A DNA stretch of 64,000 nt from Entrophospora sp. SA101 (GCA_958430865.1 CAUDNR010000158.1:16334-80333); one strand, 5' to 3'. Numbered from the stretch's first letter, positions 35,486 through 48,003 are shown. Notes: generated by a model not told the origin, from the letters alone. Translations and numbers: made by a program.

Positions 35486-35790
35486 TTTCTTTGTATAGAG
35501 TTTGGCTCCAAGAGAACTATTCAATGTTGATGCTTTAGCGGAGTGTATCAGAAAAGTTGTACCAAAACTCCAAGACCATTAATGTCAATTGAGGTCTTGA
35601 GAGTTTTAAATCAATTGTATCCAAATATCAAAGAGTTTGTTCCTGAAGTCACACCTAAATCAAAGAGTTTGTTCCTGAAGTCACACCTAAATCAAAGATT
35701 TTGTTCCTGAAGACACACCAGTCCTTGAAACAGTACCTGAAGTTGAAGAACTTGTTATGCCTGAACAAGTAACTTTTAATAGACTTATCT
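35486..35790 (+). pseudogene. Gene remnant with frame-shifting 32-base tandem repeat
   Basis: Plus-strand traces read PRELFNVDALAECIRKVVPK, then MSIEVLRVLNQLYPNIKEF, then VPEVTPKS. The 32-base unit CAAAGAGTTTGTTCCTGAAG... is present twice in full (35629-35660 and 35661-35692), with a third diverged start at 35693. Because 32 is not a multiple of three, each unit changes frame, so the sequence is not a working protein repeat. No family is recognised. Confidence 0.4.
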
Positions 35791-35967
35791 TTGTTAGTTG
35801 GTTCATTTTACATCTTGAAACTAACACATTCCAATTTTTAAAAGTTCCAAAATCAATCAAATTTACATCAAAGTATGTAATTAATAATAGACTAAAACTT
35901 TTGTTTTTTTTAAAAATATTTTCTATGATCAATAATAAAATAACACATGGTCTTTTATTGCAATAAA

Positions 35968-36108
35968 GGAGAAAATATACTTGGAAAAGGGAGAGTCGAA
36001 CATCGTAGAGCCCTTCATGGTAATATCCAAGGAATAAGAAAACCTTCCTTAAGAAAGCTTGCTCATAGGGGAGGAGTCGAGTGTATATCTAATGTTTGTT
36101 ATGAATAA
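35968..36108 (+). pseudogene. Histone H4 pseudogene, truncated both ends
   Basis: The 46-residue frame reads [19 protein letters not shown], then [19 protein letters not shown] and VCYE before TAA. This aligns with histone H4 from its LGKG...RHRKVLRDNIQGI region through [23 protein letters not shown]. Many normally invariant residues are changed (for example H instead of K/R and C at the ISG turn), which excludes a working histone. The preceding bases look like an intron acceptor (AATAAAG). The frame ends exactly where a repeat beginning AAGGTTTCTGGTC starts, so it was probably cut by that insertion. Confidence 0.75.
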
Positions 36109-36208
36109 GGTTTCTGGTCGAAACTGCTTCTATTAGTAGCCGAAATTGTCCAAATACTTTGGGCAAAAATTATTTTTTTATAAGCCCAAACTACTTTTTG
36201 TTATTAGC
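36106..36208. mobile_element. MITE-family end fragment truncating the H4 pseudogene
   Basis: TAAGGTTTCTGGTCGAAACTG begins at the end of the H4 match and continues into AGTAGCCGAAATTGTCC. It is related to 10675-10795, 37812-37849 and the complete element at 55688-55860. It runs into the second assembly gap. Confidence 0.5.
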
Positions 36209-36218
36209 NNNNNNNNNN
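36209..36218. other. Assembly gap (10 N)
   Basis: Ten N, probably a placeholder of unknown true size. It directly follows a MITE-family repeat end. Confidence 1.
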
Positions 36219-37050
36219 ATAAAATCGTGTAACATAAAATTGTTTTAGTCATTTTGTATAACTGATTTTTGATATGGTGATCACTCCACCCTTAACATTT
36301 GAATGGAAAGCCAGTGTTCAATTTATTATAAAAAATCTTGACAAAAGAAATACAAATAAAGAATCTATTTGCATAAAAACTCCAACCATTCTTAGCTTTG
36401 GTTTTACAAAAAAATAAAATTGAAGAGTGTAACAATTCATAAAGGAATAGAATTGTAACAAGTCACGTGGAACAATATTTGTTTACTATTATTGTTATTT
36501 TTTTACAATAAAATTAATTAATTAAAGGTTAGTTGGGAAAATAATAACAACAACCAGCCAAAAAATTTGGATAGAGATGTAATGAGATGATAAAATGGGA
36601 GAAGGAAATAGGAATATAAAAAAATATCAAGTATAAAAAAACAAATAACTAATAACACAAGTACCAGTGTTATTAAGAATAATAAGAATTGTAATCATAA
36701 AAATATCTATAGTAGTGATAGTAAAAATAACATTGATTATAGATAATATCAATATTAAGTAATATCATAATAAAAAATTATATAGAAAAGGGATGAGTAT
36801 GGAAAGTAGTTGTGGGGTTTTCTTGCAACATTAGGTCTGGACCACCCCATGTATATTTAACATGTGGTGGTAGGTCATGGTTTAAAATATAGCTTGGTAA
36901 TTTAGATACATATTTCAACATGCACATTTAACATCTATTTAAGTTCGATTTGTACAGATCAAAAATCCGAAATCGTAAAGAATAATTATGTAAGTTTGCA
37001 GTAATTTTTCATAACATTACACAATTGCTTATTAATATATATTTCCTATG
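36219..37050. other. Non-coding AT-rich stretch
   Basis: No gene is seen. A short foldback lies at about 36848-36880 (CCACCCCATGT ... ACATGTGGTGG). Otherwise it is low-complexity ATA/AAT sequence. Confidence 0.5.
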
Positions 37051-37060
37051 TTTTTCCAGG

Positions 37061-37752
37061 CCTAGGTATTGGGGAATTGTTGATTTAACAAGAGAATCAT
37101 TATTTAATTGCAAAGAAATTGATGATTAGATGCAATCCAATGGAATCCAGAGCCATCTCCAATTATTCAAGAATATTTCAGTAATGATTGTAATACTAAT
37201 TTGGTTGGTAAGTATAAAAAATTCAATATTTATATTCAATATGTGTAAGTATTAAATATAATTTGGGAGTTGGATTAGCTTAATATTAAAACATATATCC
37301 AAACTATAAGGGTTGTTACTAAGAATAGTTTGTTTGCCTGAAGTGACTGATTTTCTAGTATAGACATTATTTGTAAAAAAATAATAATTTAATTTTATTT
37401 TCACCCATTATGCAGGATAATGAACACTGATGTTCTTAATGGATGTGTATCTGAAGAGGTCCTCAAGATGACAACGATGTATCCCATTTATCATTTCATA
37501 TTTAATAATGATTTTTTAATAGATAGGTGGTAAGTTACTTGCACCATTAATTTTATTAAAAAAAAATTTTTTTAAATTACACCTTCCATTTATAGGGGTG
37601 AAATCCAATCTCATGCAACAAAAGAAGTCCAAAAGGAAAATGTTAATACATATCAAAGAGCTAAAATTAGCAGGAGGGCTGACATGATTGGCATCTTCAA
37701 GGAAACATCTTCTAAAGTTGAAGCTTTATTTGGAGAAGTGTCTGGTGGTTGA
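37061..37752 (+). pseudogene. Multi-exon AMF-family gene remnant with GEVSGG motif
   Basis: Three plus-strand exon-like pieces are seen. The first (about 37061-37207) reads RYWGIVDLTRESLFNCKEID, then after a one-base shift LDAIQWNPEPSPIIQEYF, before GTAAGT. The second (about 37420-37530) reads MNTDVLNGCVSEEVLKM and ends with GTAAGT. The third (about 37598-37752) reads TYQRAKISRRADMIGIFKE and ends ALFGEVSGG with TGA. The ADMIG...FGEVSGG arrangement suggests a PD-(D/E)XK-like core of a family common in these fungi, which is inference. The frameshift in the first piece suggests decay. Confidence 0.45.
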
Positions 37753-37811
37753 CATAATATTATGGCAGGGAAAATTTCCTTATGTTTTTCAGTCATCCTG
37801 CTGTAAGGTTG

Positions 37812-37849
37812 TGGGCGAAACCTCCTTAGTAATTGCTGAAACCACAGCA
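37812..37849. mobile_element. MITE-family end fragment
   Basis: TAAGGTTGTGGGCGAAACCTC followed by CTTAGTAATTGCTGAAAC matches the left end of the element at 55688 nearly unit for unit. Confidence 0.5.
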
Positions 37850-38178
37850 TAACTATCCCTTAAATTGGCTATCGTACAAATTTGTACGATTAAATTTTTT
37901 TATATAAAAAAATTTTTCTGATCATCACGCTTTCTAATTAACAAATGATATTTGAGATTCTATACATTGATCTATATATAGAAATTCGGCCATTATTATT
38001 ATGGGTTTTGTAAAACTGTAAAAAGTCTACAATGCCCGTGTCGATCATTACCTTAAAAATTGATATATTCATAATAAAATTTTTTATTGTGCGATTTGAT
38101 TGGTGGAATTTTGTAATTTACCAATAAAATTTTTCGAAATTCCCTTATTCGAAAATGTGGACAGTTTAAGGGATACTA
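37850..38178. mobile_element. MITE with TATCCCTTAAA terminal inverted repeats
   Basis: The left end ACTATCCCTTAAATTGGC is matched inverted at the right by GGACAGTTTAAGGGATAC, with TA at both outer ends. About 330 bases lie between, including a palindrome CGTACAAATTTGTACG near 37873. It is non-coding. Confidence 0.65.
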
Positions 38179-38443
38179 AATAGATGATCTGCGCCGTAAA
38201 AAAATTTATTGTGTGTAACAATAAAAATAGGGCATGTAGATCATTTATTATTTACCTTAAATAAAAGTAAGTATATAATTCCCCATTTTTTAAGCAAATA
38301 GGGTCTAATATTTTCACAATGTTATAGGACAGTATTGTTATTATGTAAAAAACAAATTCGAACAAAAGACCTCGGAGGTTATTTTTGCTGGAGACAGTCC
38401 ATATTATATGTAGGTCATATTAGATAAATTTAAAATTTAAATA

Positions 38444-39577
38444 ATGGTTTTTATTGACGGTGTAAAATATGCATGGTATTTATAACGAATCCCATTTAAA
38501 TGTTATTGTTCTTAATATAGCAAATGTTCGTTATATTCATTGATAATAGGGGTAATATTAATTTCAAAATTTTACTTTTCACTTATTTCTTAAAAGTGCA
38601 ACTTGTATAAAAGGACATAGGTCAACATCATGTCAACATCGCGATAGGCCATTACTTGAAATCAAAAGAAAAGGTCGTCCCGTCACTCAATGCAACAATT
38701 GTCGTGAGCTTCGTAAAACCCAAAACATACATATTAAATGTAATTGTAACGAAAGAAAAAAAGAAGGTTAGCTTGTTTATTTTACATATATGTATATTTA
38801 TATATTTATCATAAGTAATTGTTGGTTATTATTCATTAAAATCTTTAGTAACTCCTTCCTTGTCACAATCCAAGTCATCCGTAATAATAACAAGTTCAAA
38901 TGATTCTTCTGAATCACCTACAAATTTTGATAATTTCGTTTCAAATTTGAGTAGTAGTGATAAACTAAAAGGTGAGAGATTAATAATAATCGATTCAACA
39001 AATTAAGTTAGATTTACTAGTAAATTTACTAAGAAAAAAAAATATTTTCGAACAAATTTTTTCTTTTATAGTCCAGTCATTATTAAACCCATGCAATTGT
39101 TTAACTGGTGATAGGTGTATTTGTTGTAGAGACGAAGAAAATGAATTCATCTCATCAGCAGAAAATTCAAATCGAGATTGTAATACTATGGAAGGGTCTG
39201 ATGAAAAGTCAGGAGACTTGAGTGGCGTTTTAGGAGCTGAAATATGTAGTAGCACACCCGATGATTTGGTTAATATAATTTACAGTCCATTTAAAAGTAT
39301 TCCTTCAGCCAATAAAAGTGGAAATTGTTGTGGTTCCGGTTCCAAGCCAATCTGTAGATGTGGTAGTGGGTGTAAATGTAAAGGATGTGACACACATGCA
39401 TTAAGAGTTGACTTGAATCCTCAGGTACAGCCTGTTCTATCAAAACTTAAGACATCATGTTGTGCTGCACCTCATATTCCAAAACCAAAGCATACAGTAA
39501 TAATAGATGAAGATGGAGTTCTTTTGTGTGGATGTGGTTGTAAAAAACCGAATTCTGAATGCTCTGGTTTGTGTTGA
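38444..39577 (+). CDS. Copper-fist transcription factor (Mac1/Cuf1/Ace1-type)
   Basis: This is predicted to sense copper and regulate copper (or iron) homeostasis genes in the nucleus. Four exons join in frame: 38444-38475, 38597-38766, 38849-38971 and 39072-39577, giving 276 residues. The N-terminus MVFIDGVKYACATCIKGHRS carries the zinc-binding set C11, C14, C23, H25, followed by the minor-groove motif KGRP (36-39) and TQCNNCRELRK. The first intron splits the TGT of C11, so the gene is invisible without splicing. After a Ser-rich linker there are Cys clusters CNCLTGDRCICC, CRCGSGCKCKGC and CGCGCKKPNSEC. These are typical copper-binding activation or repression modules of Mac1/Cuf1-type factors. 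The protein is shorter than many family members, but all hallmark residues are present. Which metal and which targets cannot be told from sequence. Confidence 0.9.
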
Positions 39578-39978
39578 AAGTTTATGTGAAGGTAAAGTTT
39601 TTAATAATTTATTAATAATAAATAAAGATTACAAATAAAAATATTTTTACATGATTTTATTTTTTATTAGAATATTTATTAAAACAACAACCAATTTAAA
39701 TGCATTATTATTATTGCTTTTTAATAAGAAGGATGATTATAATTAATCCAATAAGCTATTAAATAAGTGTTGTGCTATTAATTTTCATTATAATTAATTA
39801 TCAACGTCTATATAACTAATTAAATTCGATTATGATGATGGGAATCCTATACATAGTTTTAAAATCAAACCCATTAGTAGAAGGTTCAATCAGCATTCCA
39901 TGTTGGATTGATTAATAATTCACATTCGTCAATAAAGATTTGGAAGATCTATAGTGTAATTTCAAGGTTAAAATATAC

Positions 39979-40119
39979 ATATGTAAACTCGATAAGTCAG
40001 TCTCGCAATAAGTCAGCCAAAATTTTCACCCCATTTTCTTAATATTTAAGTAATTTAATTCAATAAGTCTGTCATATGAGCTCACCCCCACATGACCGAC
40101 TTATCAAGTTTACATATGT
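39979..40119. mobile_element. MITE with AAACTYGATAAGTCRGTC inverted repeats
   Basis: TACATATGTAAACTCGATAA with GTCAGTC on the left is matched inverted by GACCGACTTATCAAGTTTAC with ATATGTA on the right. The arms are over 20 bases long with two mismatches and the whole is about 140 bases. An internal AATAAGTCAGCC / AATAAGTCTGTC direct repeat is present. A degenerate relative is at 22948-23327. Confidence 0.8.
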
Positions 40120-43100
40120 AGATCAAATATTAAAAGAAGTCTACATCAAATTAATATTTTGTGATTATTTTATTTTATTTTTAATTTGAATTGAAATTGT
40201 TTATAGATACAAGTTTATTATATACGTGTATAATTGTATTTAGCTTGATCTTTTGTCAGACGTTTAATAATTTCAAAGGTTCACATCATATATGGGAAAT
40301 TTTGAGGGCTGATAGATACTTGCAAAACCTTCAAGAGGCAGAGGTCTAAATGTGATTTCTTTTATTTTTTTTTCTCATTTTGATGGCTTCTGTTGTTTTT
40401 GTTTTTAATAAAAATTAGAACACAATCATCTGTAACCAGATGATATTCTTGGTCAGAAATTCTTTAATGTATGCATTGAAAATAATAGCATAATTTGAAT
40501 CCTCACTAATAACAAAATATTTTGAGAACAGTATCTTATTTGATACCTTGTTATTGTTGGAACTGTTTGATGGATATAGGCTTTTGAGACATAGCATAGC
40601 CCTGTTATTTCAAGTTTATTAAAAAAAAATTTATAGGTATTAATATATTTAGAATTATAGTTCAGCAGAGTACAAATGTTTATACATTAAATGTTCCATT
40701 AAAAATATATCCGTTTATAGTTTAAAGTCTGTTCGTTTAAAACATCCCAGTTGTCTTTAAATAATGTTTTGTGCCTGTGTCGCAGACGTTGGGATGGTGC
40801 TAATAATGTTATATATAGCTAAGAGAAGGCTAAATAAATACACATTAAATTTTATTTCAACATTCAAACGGCTTCTGGAACAAAATAATAACATATCCCG
40901 AATTAATATTAACAATGATTGGCAGTTGTCCTATTGCCATTTACCGGTGGGATATGAGAAGCACCAATATTTCTGACAGCGTTTTCCAGGGATAATGCTT
41001 TGTATATACTAATTACATCCCAATATATCTATCTAAAACTAGTTGGCATTATGATAAACTATATAGACTATAAAAGATCTAACAATATCTGAAGATCAGA
41101 TCACAAGACCAAAAGAAAATAACTTTTATGTACACCAAGTAAATTTGATATAGTGAACAAATAAAATTGATCATGTTCGGTGCTATGCTAGATATGGTTG
41201 ATTGGTTTAGTGGTGCTGATCAATCTAAAGTCATTGACAACAATTATAGAAACATTCTTAAATTGGAGTATTTTATGATATTTTATTACTAGTTATTTAT
41301 ATCTGTCCTATTCTTCTTGATCATATTGAACAATTTTGATCTCTGATGACACAATTACGATGTTCACTTTGTTGCGGTACGTCCCAATTGATTACTTTTT
41401 AATCAACAATAACGCTATTATTCAAAGTTCTGTCTTTATTCAATAATTACCTTTTAATCATCTTAAACTTGTATTGATGGGTTAACCACACTTTCCTAAA
41501 CTTGAGGATCATAATGCAATGGATAATTCAGGGTGGGTATAAGGGTAATATTGTTTGACGAAATGTTACTAAAGTTGTAAAACTATTACATCAAATTCAC
41601 TGCCATTAAGTCAAGAATGACACAAGTAAAATTGCTTTAAAGGCTAAATATATATTATTCCAAGGTCTTTTCTTTTATTTTTATATTTTCTTATTTATCC
41701 CAATCTCTCCTTTGTTTCATTAGTTGTTCCAGGAGCTAAGTTTTTCTTTTACTGAATACAATTTCAGTTTCCACACACTCATTTACTACTAAACTCGAAT
41801 ATTTCTTATATTAATATTAATAACGTGATACATGATCAGGTTAGATAAAATCGTTGACTAGGGTTCAGTACTTTATGTTCAGGGTTAATTTTAGTGTATA
41901 ATTGAAAATTTTACACACAAAGGCTTTTTATAATTACCAAAGTTGTAAAACCATTATTCATTAAGTCAAAAATGACATAAGCAAGAACATTTAATGCAAG
42001 TAAAATTGCTTTAAAGCTAGTAAAATATAAGCTTACAAAAAAATCATATAAATATATAAATATATGTTCTTATTCTGTGTATCCCAATCTCTCCAGTCGT
42101 AGTTATATTTTTCTTTTGCTGGATACCAATTCAGTTCCCACACACTTGTTTACTTTGAACATTTGTTATCTTAATATTAATATCATGATGCATATGATTA
42201 GGAATTTGAATAATAATAATTGTGTGTTTTATGTTCCAGAATCAACCAATTTTAGTGTAGAAGTAGGCCTTCTACACATAAACCTCCATAAAATTATACA
42301 TTATAATGATTACAATGAAAATTTTATGCAAAGGCCTTTTATAATTATTATCAAATTACTGTGGGAGTTTTTATAATATTAATTAAGTTACTTTGCAACA
42401 ACAAAATAATCTTGTAGTGATCAGCAAAGATTTCATCTACTTGAGTAGTGAATAACTTGGGTCCTCGCTTGAATAATCAATGATATTTTATCAAATGAAA
42501 TTAAACCTTTAAAAATCGTTAATAAACTTTTAAAAAAACATTGTCTTTATTTCTTTTTTTTTAAAGCGCTTTGATAAAAGCAACAAGCGTAATGCCTTGG
42601 TAAAAGGTAACAATTATGGAGTTTTGTAAAAAGCCACGTTTATTTGCTTTAATGAGCAGGCAAAAGTTAGGACTAACGTTGGTTAACTGGTGAGTGTTAA
42701 TGAAGTATTGTCCAAAGAAATACTGGTAGTATTATTGTAATAATAAGCATAAGGCTTTAAACAAGCTACTTAAGTTGATTTGCAAATAAACCAAAGCAAG
42801 TTTGCAATTGGCCAATAAACATAAATGACTGAAATAATTTGATCACAAGTGAATAAAAGGAACTTTATAAAGCCCTTGAACTTTGTAAAGGGCCATCTTT
42901 ATTTATTTGCAATTATCTGGTATTAAGTGTGCTTGCAAATTCATCTAGGTGCAAGTAATCAAGAACCAAAGTAAATTCATAAATTAATTAATTGGCAAAC
43001 ACTGAATTATTGTGAATTACTTGCAATTAACTGAAAAGAGTAGCCTAAAAGTTAAGCCATAATCGCAATGTTACCACTTAACAGAATCAGAAAACTGCAA

Positions 43101-43296
43101 AAAATTTACTATTTCAAAATATCATTATAATTTAATAAATTAAAGATAAAATAAAAAGATAACAAATAAATTTATAGTGGAAATTAAATTAGTCACTAAT
43201 CAATTCTTTCTTCTAATTACTAGAATCTAATTAATCAAATGCAAATAAAAAGTATTGTTAGTAATAATTAATGGACTGCAATTAATAATGAAAATT
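40120..43296. other. Gene-poor interval
   Basis: No convincing gene. Short open frames at 40415-40597 (minus) and 40764-40976 (plus) lack motifs. 41563-41900 and 41936-42290 are imperfect direct repeats, sharing AAAGTTGTAAAAC, CATTAAGTCAA, TAAAATTGCTTTAAAG, TATCCCAATCTCTCC and CACACACT-containing blocks in the same order. This looks like an old tandem duplication. The stretch 42560-43060 has G/T-richer words (CCTTGGTAAAAGG, GTAAAGGGCCATC) but no ORF. Confidence 0.5.
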
Positions 43297-44829
43297 TTAT
43301 TCACCCTTGTTAAAATCATCATTTAAGAAAAAAGAGTTAAAATCAGGATTATTTAACAAACTATCATTACTTGTATAAATTCTCAAGCCTTTAGATTTAG
43401 CAATCTCTTCATCTAATATTCTACTTGTATGATATGCATATAGATGTGGTTTGTGTACTTGTTGCGAAGCACTACCAACACTATTGCTGCTACTACTGAT
43501 ACTACCTTCAACACTATTGTTATTATCAAAAACTTCCTTTTGTTTATTTATAGCAAAGTCAAAAAGTTCACTACTAATTGGTCTTTTTGATGGATCCACA
43601 TCCCAACACTGCTGCATGATTTGTGCATAATCATCAGGAATTTCAGGTAATATTGGTGGTCGTAAACCTTCACATATATCAAAAATTAAACAATGATTAT
43701 GAGCTCTATTGTTAAATGGTGGATAACCTGCAAATATTTCCCACATTAACATCCCAACACTATAAATATCAGATTCTTTTGTATTCTTTATATTAATTTT
43801 GTCTCCAAATAGCTCAGGTGCAACATATGGTACAATTCCATAGATTTTATTTGATGATTTTTCATCAGCTGGTCCACACAATCCTAAATCTGTAATATAA
43901 CAACCACCTCCATCTATTAATATATTGCCACTATGTAAATCACAATGGATTAAACCTTTTCTGTGTATAGCATTTAATGCAGCACATAAATAATAAAAGA
44001 TTCTAATTCTATTTTTTAATGTTAAATTTAAATGATTTTTTTGTAAATAATCTCTTAAACTTCCTTCTGGTAAATAATTTAAAATTATTGCATAATTTCC
44101 ATTATCTGGGAATTTAGTTATACCATAGCATTTAACAATCATTCCTGATTTAATTTTACAATAATTCACTACCTGAAATAAATATAAAATAAATTAGCAT
44201 TATATAATACAGTATTGTTTATTTTTGATTTAAATAAAAACTACCAACCTCATCAAAAAAGGCTTTCCTTGGATTACTTGAATTATTTAAACTTTTCAAT
44301 ACTATCTTTTGCCTTCCAAGATAACTAAATTTCTTTTTATTTTCATCATAATCATTAATCATTCCTCTTGTCCATCTAGCAGTATAAATTGAACTAAACC
44401 CACCCTCAGTTAATTTTGTTACTTTTTCAAATTGCTCAAAAGGTATCCATTCTAAAATATATTTTGGCAGAGATAATTTCATTTGACATTGTTGAACAAA
44501 ATCATCAATTGTGTTATTTCCAGATGTCCAAGTAGTGAAAAGACTCTGTAATTGTAAACTAATACAGCCTTCACAGAATCTATCAGAATACCTTGTCAAT
44601 TTACACTTGTTACATTTTTTTGGTTTGCCCAATTTATATGTTGCATTATTTAATTCAAACCAATAAATAAACCTTCTTTTACAAAATTCTTTTTCATTTT
44701 CAGAAAGCTCCTTGTTTTCCTGGACCAATGAAAAAAAATAAAATTAATTTTAGCATTATCACTCATTTCTTTATAAATTTTAAATACAAAATCCTCTCTT
44801 TCTGGTGGTAATAATTCAATATATGACAT
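43297..44829 (-). CDS. TKL-like protein kinase of the AMF-expanded type
   Basis: Minus-strand exons are proposed at 44788-44829, 44249-44719 and 43297-44172, giving 462 residues. The first short exon (MSYIELLPPEREDF) is less certain; without it no ATG is available for the kinase frame. A Cys-rich N-terminal module reads CNKCKLTRYSDRFCEGC. The kinase domain follows: glycine loop LTEGGFSSIYTARW (near residue 120), lysine in KIVLKSL, catalytic loop LIHCDLHSGNILI (near residue 247), DLG in place of DFG (TDLGLCGP) and APE in YVAPELF. The C-terminal region has the usual SDIYSVGMLMWEI and RP motifs, then a Ser/Asn-rich tail. HCDLHSGN and DLG are typical of the very large TKL-like kinase group of Glomeromycotina. 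All core catalytic residues are present, so it is probably active. The substrate is unknown. Confidence 0.85.
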
Positions 44830-45221
44830 TATAAAAAAATATAAAAATGTAAATTTTGATTTGGTGTTTGAACTAAGATTTTTTTTTTTACAGTTACATT
44901 ATTATTATTTCCTTTTCTTGGACAACGTGTAACAAACAATTTTCTGGTTTTGATTGCGTCTCTAATTGAAAAATTAAAATTATTTAAAGAACAACTTCAT
45001 CACCAAACTCTAGTGATTGATTTATTGTGATTCAACAATAAAAGAATTTCAACATTCCTTATTTTCTATTTTATCACTTTTAAATCTTCAAAATTAAACT
45101 TACAAAAATATGTACCAAAACCTTCTTATGTGCTATGTAAAGGTCATTCTACGTACCAAGATTTAGTGAACCAATTAATGAGGCCAAATATCAAAATAAT
45201 AGAAGTTAATCATCAAATGAT

Positions 45222-45312
45222 TAAAAGTAAAAGATCAAGCAAAGGATAAAATGGTAAAAATCAAAGATGAAATGGTAAAAGTCAAAGATCAAGCAAAAGG
45301 TGAAATAGTAGC
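45222..45312. repeat. Small tandem repeat, ATGGTAAAARTCAAAGAT units
   Basis: Imperfect repeats built from ATGGTAAAAATCAAAGATGA and GATCAAGCAAAAGG. The flanks are non-coding, and no gene is seen between the kinase and 45620. Confidence 0.6.
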
Positions 45313-45631
45313 TATTTAACTTTTTTCTGCCCTTTCCTTTCTATTATTATTATTTAAAAAAAATTATAATTCATCAAAATTCTATATATTTTACATTGAA
45401 ATGACTTTACTATCCCAACTAAAATAGGGTAAAAACCATGATGGAATTAAAAAATAATCAAATAAATCAATAACCTTGGGAAGAGATTGCAAGAAAATTA
45501 CAAAGCAGCTCCTTATTATTGAAGGTCGTTATAACATTATATATAGTGACTTTAGAATATATTCGATCCAAATTATTGTTATCACAGCATCAGTCATATT
45601 GTTCGGATTACTATATTAATGACGTTTATAT

Positions 45632-45951
45632 AGGTAAGAGGAGATGCTAAAAATGTAAATTTGGAAGAACCAACTGATGAGACTTTAAAACAACTCAGCA
45701 GCAATCAAGAGTTCATAAGTAAATTGAAAACTGTATGTGATTTAAATCATGTGAGATTTATTGATGTTAAAATGAGTCTTGGAGGTCTCTACCATACCAC
45801 TAGCAAAGGCATGCATCATTATAATGACCATTTTACTATTAAATTAACATTTGGTACAGGATGGATATTAAATACAAATATTAACCTTGTTTATTCTCAT
45901 CTAGGAGTTCATGGTCATGATAATGAAGTGGTTATATACTACAATGAGTAA
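45632..45951 (+). CDS. Hypothetical protein, last exon only
   Basis: An open frame of about 100 codons follows an acceptor-like TATATAG and ends with TAA. It reads RGDAKNVNLEEPTDETLKQL and later DVKMSLGGLYHTTSKGMHHY, then KLTFGTGWILNTN and VYSHLGVHGHDNEVVIYYNE. It has no ATG of its own at a sensible place, so it is probably the 3' exon of a gene whose upstream exons I could not find. It is His- and Gly-rich in the middle with a beta-strand-like pattern. The family is not recognised. Confidence 0.4.
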
Positions 45952-46554
45952 ATACTGAAATATTAGTGTTAGGTGTATTGTTGGACCGTTTCCATATACC
46001 ATTTTTATATTATGGTTCTGCTGGAATAATAAAAAATGGAGTTAATAAATCTTTTATTATATTCTCAAATTTAATTTTTTATATCAAATGTGCTTTTATA
46101 TTAAATCAACTTTATAGCTAGTTACATTCATATATTAAATGTACATATATAAAATTCTATTTAAAATATCTAAATGTAAAGAAGTTTCACCAATATTTGC
46201 ATTTTGAGGAATAATTGACTTTAATTTACACTATGGACCTTTTGCTTGTCACCACTGGTGGCATGAAACTTTTATTGAAAATGGTTCAGAATTTTACCCT
46301 ATTCGTTTAGGCATGACAATTTTAACTAACTAAACAGTAGAAAATTTTTACTTTGTATTATTTCTACAAAAAAACCAACTTCCAGGATATGTTTGTGAAT
46401 CAGAACACAGAAGCTGGTAAAATGTTGTAATGATATAAATCCACCCAATTAGTGAGTGATATGACAAAATAGATAATCATTTTATTTACATTTACATATT
46501 AATAAATATTGGAGAGATTTTTTTTATCATTTTTTTTTTTGAGAAAAATTAAAA
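45952..46554. other. Intergenic region
   Basis: No gene is seen. It includes the upstream region of the UBE3D-like gene, with a poly-T run at 46515-46540 shortly before the start codon. Confidence 0.5.
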
Positions 46555-48003
46555 ATGGGTAAAAATGAAGAATTACCCATTTTTTCAGAAATTTTATCAA
46601 ACGTTAAATCAATTACAACATTATTTGGTTTACCAAATGCATCATCAGCATTTACTCTTCAAATACATCCTTTGAAACTTATAATATCAGAAGGGGAATC
46701 ATCATCATTTAATAGAACAAAAACTGCATCACCATCAACAACATCAAGAACTGCTACAATACAATTTTCTCAAACAATAGAAACATCTGAACAACCTTCA
46801 ATTACGCCTTCAAATGACAGTTTAGATCTTAAACTCAAACTTAGAAGTTATGCTCGTAAAAAACCAGCAAAACAGGCAAAAACAATTGATGTTATGCCAC
46901 CATTATCAGCAAGCGAGTTAAAAAATTTGAAAAATATATTATGTGGTTGTTGTAATGCACAATTCAATAATTTGGATAATGAGAAAGAGAATGACGAGAA
47001 AAGTGTTGATGGTGGTGGATTTATAAAAATTATGGATATGCCATCAGAACATTGGTTGGAATTGGTAGACTGTTGGATGTGTCATCAAGAAGATTATAAA
47101 CAAGCTCAATTGGGAGAAATAATTGCCAAAGAAAGATTCTGTTTAGTTGGTAACACGTATTTTTTATTACATCCAACAGATATTAAGAAGGATTTAATTA
47201 AACTAGTTGACTGTACAAAGGAAATTGATGTAACGTTTTATTTATTATTATTATTATTATTTGAGTTTAAAGAAGATTACCATAGTAAAATTGTTTGTCT
47301 ATAATTGACAATTCTAGAATAATTAATCAAATAGAAATATATGTTATATATATTATATTTACACACGTACTCTTAAGTCAGTATATGATGCTAATATTGT
47401 AGCGTGTAATATTTGAATAGTGTACATTCATTCATTCATTCATTCATTAGTTAATCGTAATGTTTGCCTTTGATTTAGTGGTCAAAAGGACTTTCCAAAA
47501 GATGGAGACCTATTTGTTGTTCTAGATGTTTAAGTCCTATTGGGGAGGGATTATATTATAATCCAAATAATTTGAAAGATGAAGAAATTTCAGGTGATTA
47601 AAATTAAAACATTAATTTTTTTAATTCTTCGTAAATTAATTATATAAACATTTTTTTTAAAACAAATAATAATAAAAAGAAACATTGTCAATTCCAACAT
47701 TGATGGCTGTAAGATTCAGCAAATATATGACGACTATTGAATTTATAAATACAGGCAAAGAGTTTAGTTTTCGTCATATTCTTCTTCCACCATCTTCTAC
47801 ATAAATATTGAAGTTGCAATCATAATTAATATTTTATACCATTATGCTAATTAGACTGACAAGAAAACAATATCCATTCGCCAGTTTTGTAGCATTTGAT
47901 CTATTAGAATCAGTAAAAGCACATGCTACCTATAGATTTATCATTAAAGGAATCGAATCTAGTCAATTATATCTTTTGGTAATCAAATAAAAAATTATTA
48001 TTA

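Noticed and set aside
40764..40976. 70-residue plus-strand frame and a 60-residue minus-strand frame at 40415-40597
   Set aside because: No motif, no splice context, and neighbouring sequence is repeat-like; too weak to call.
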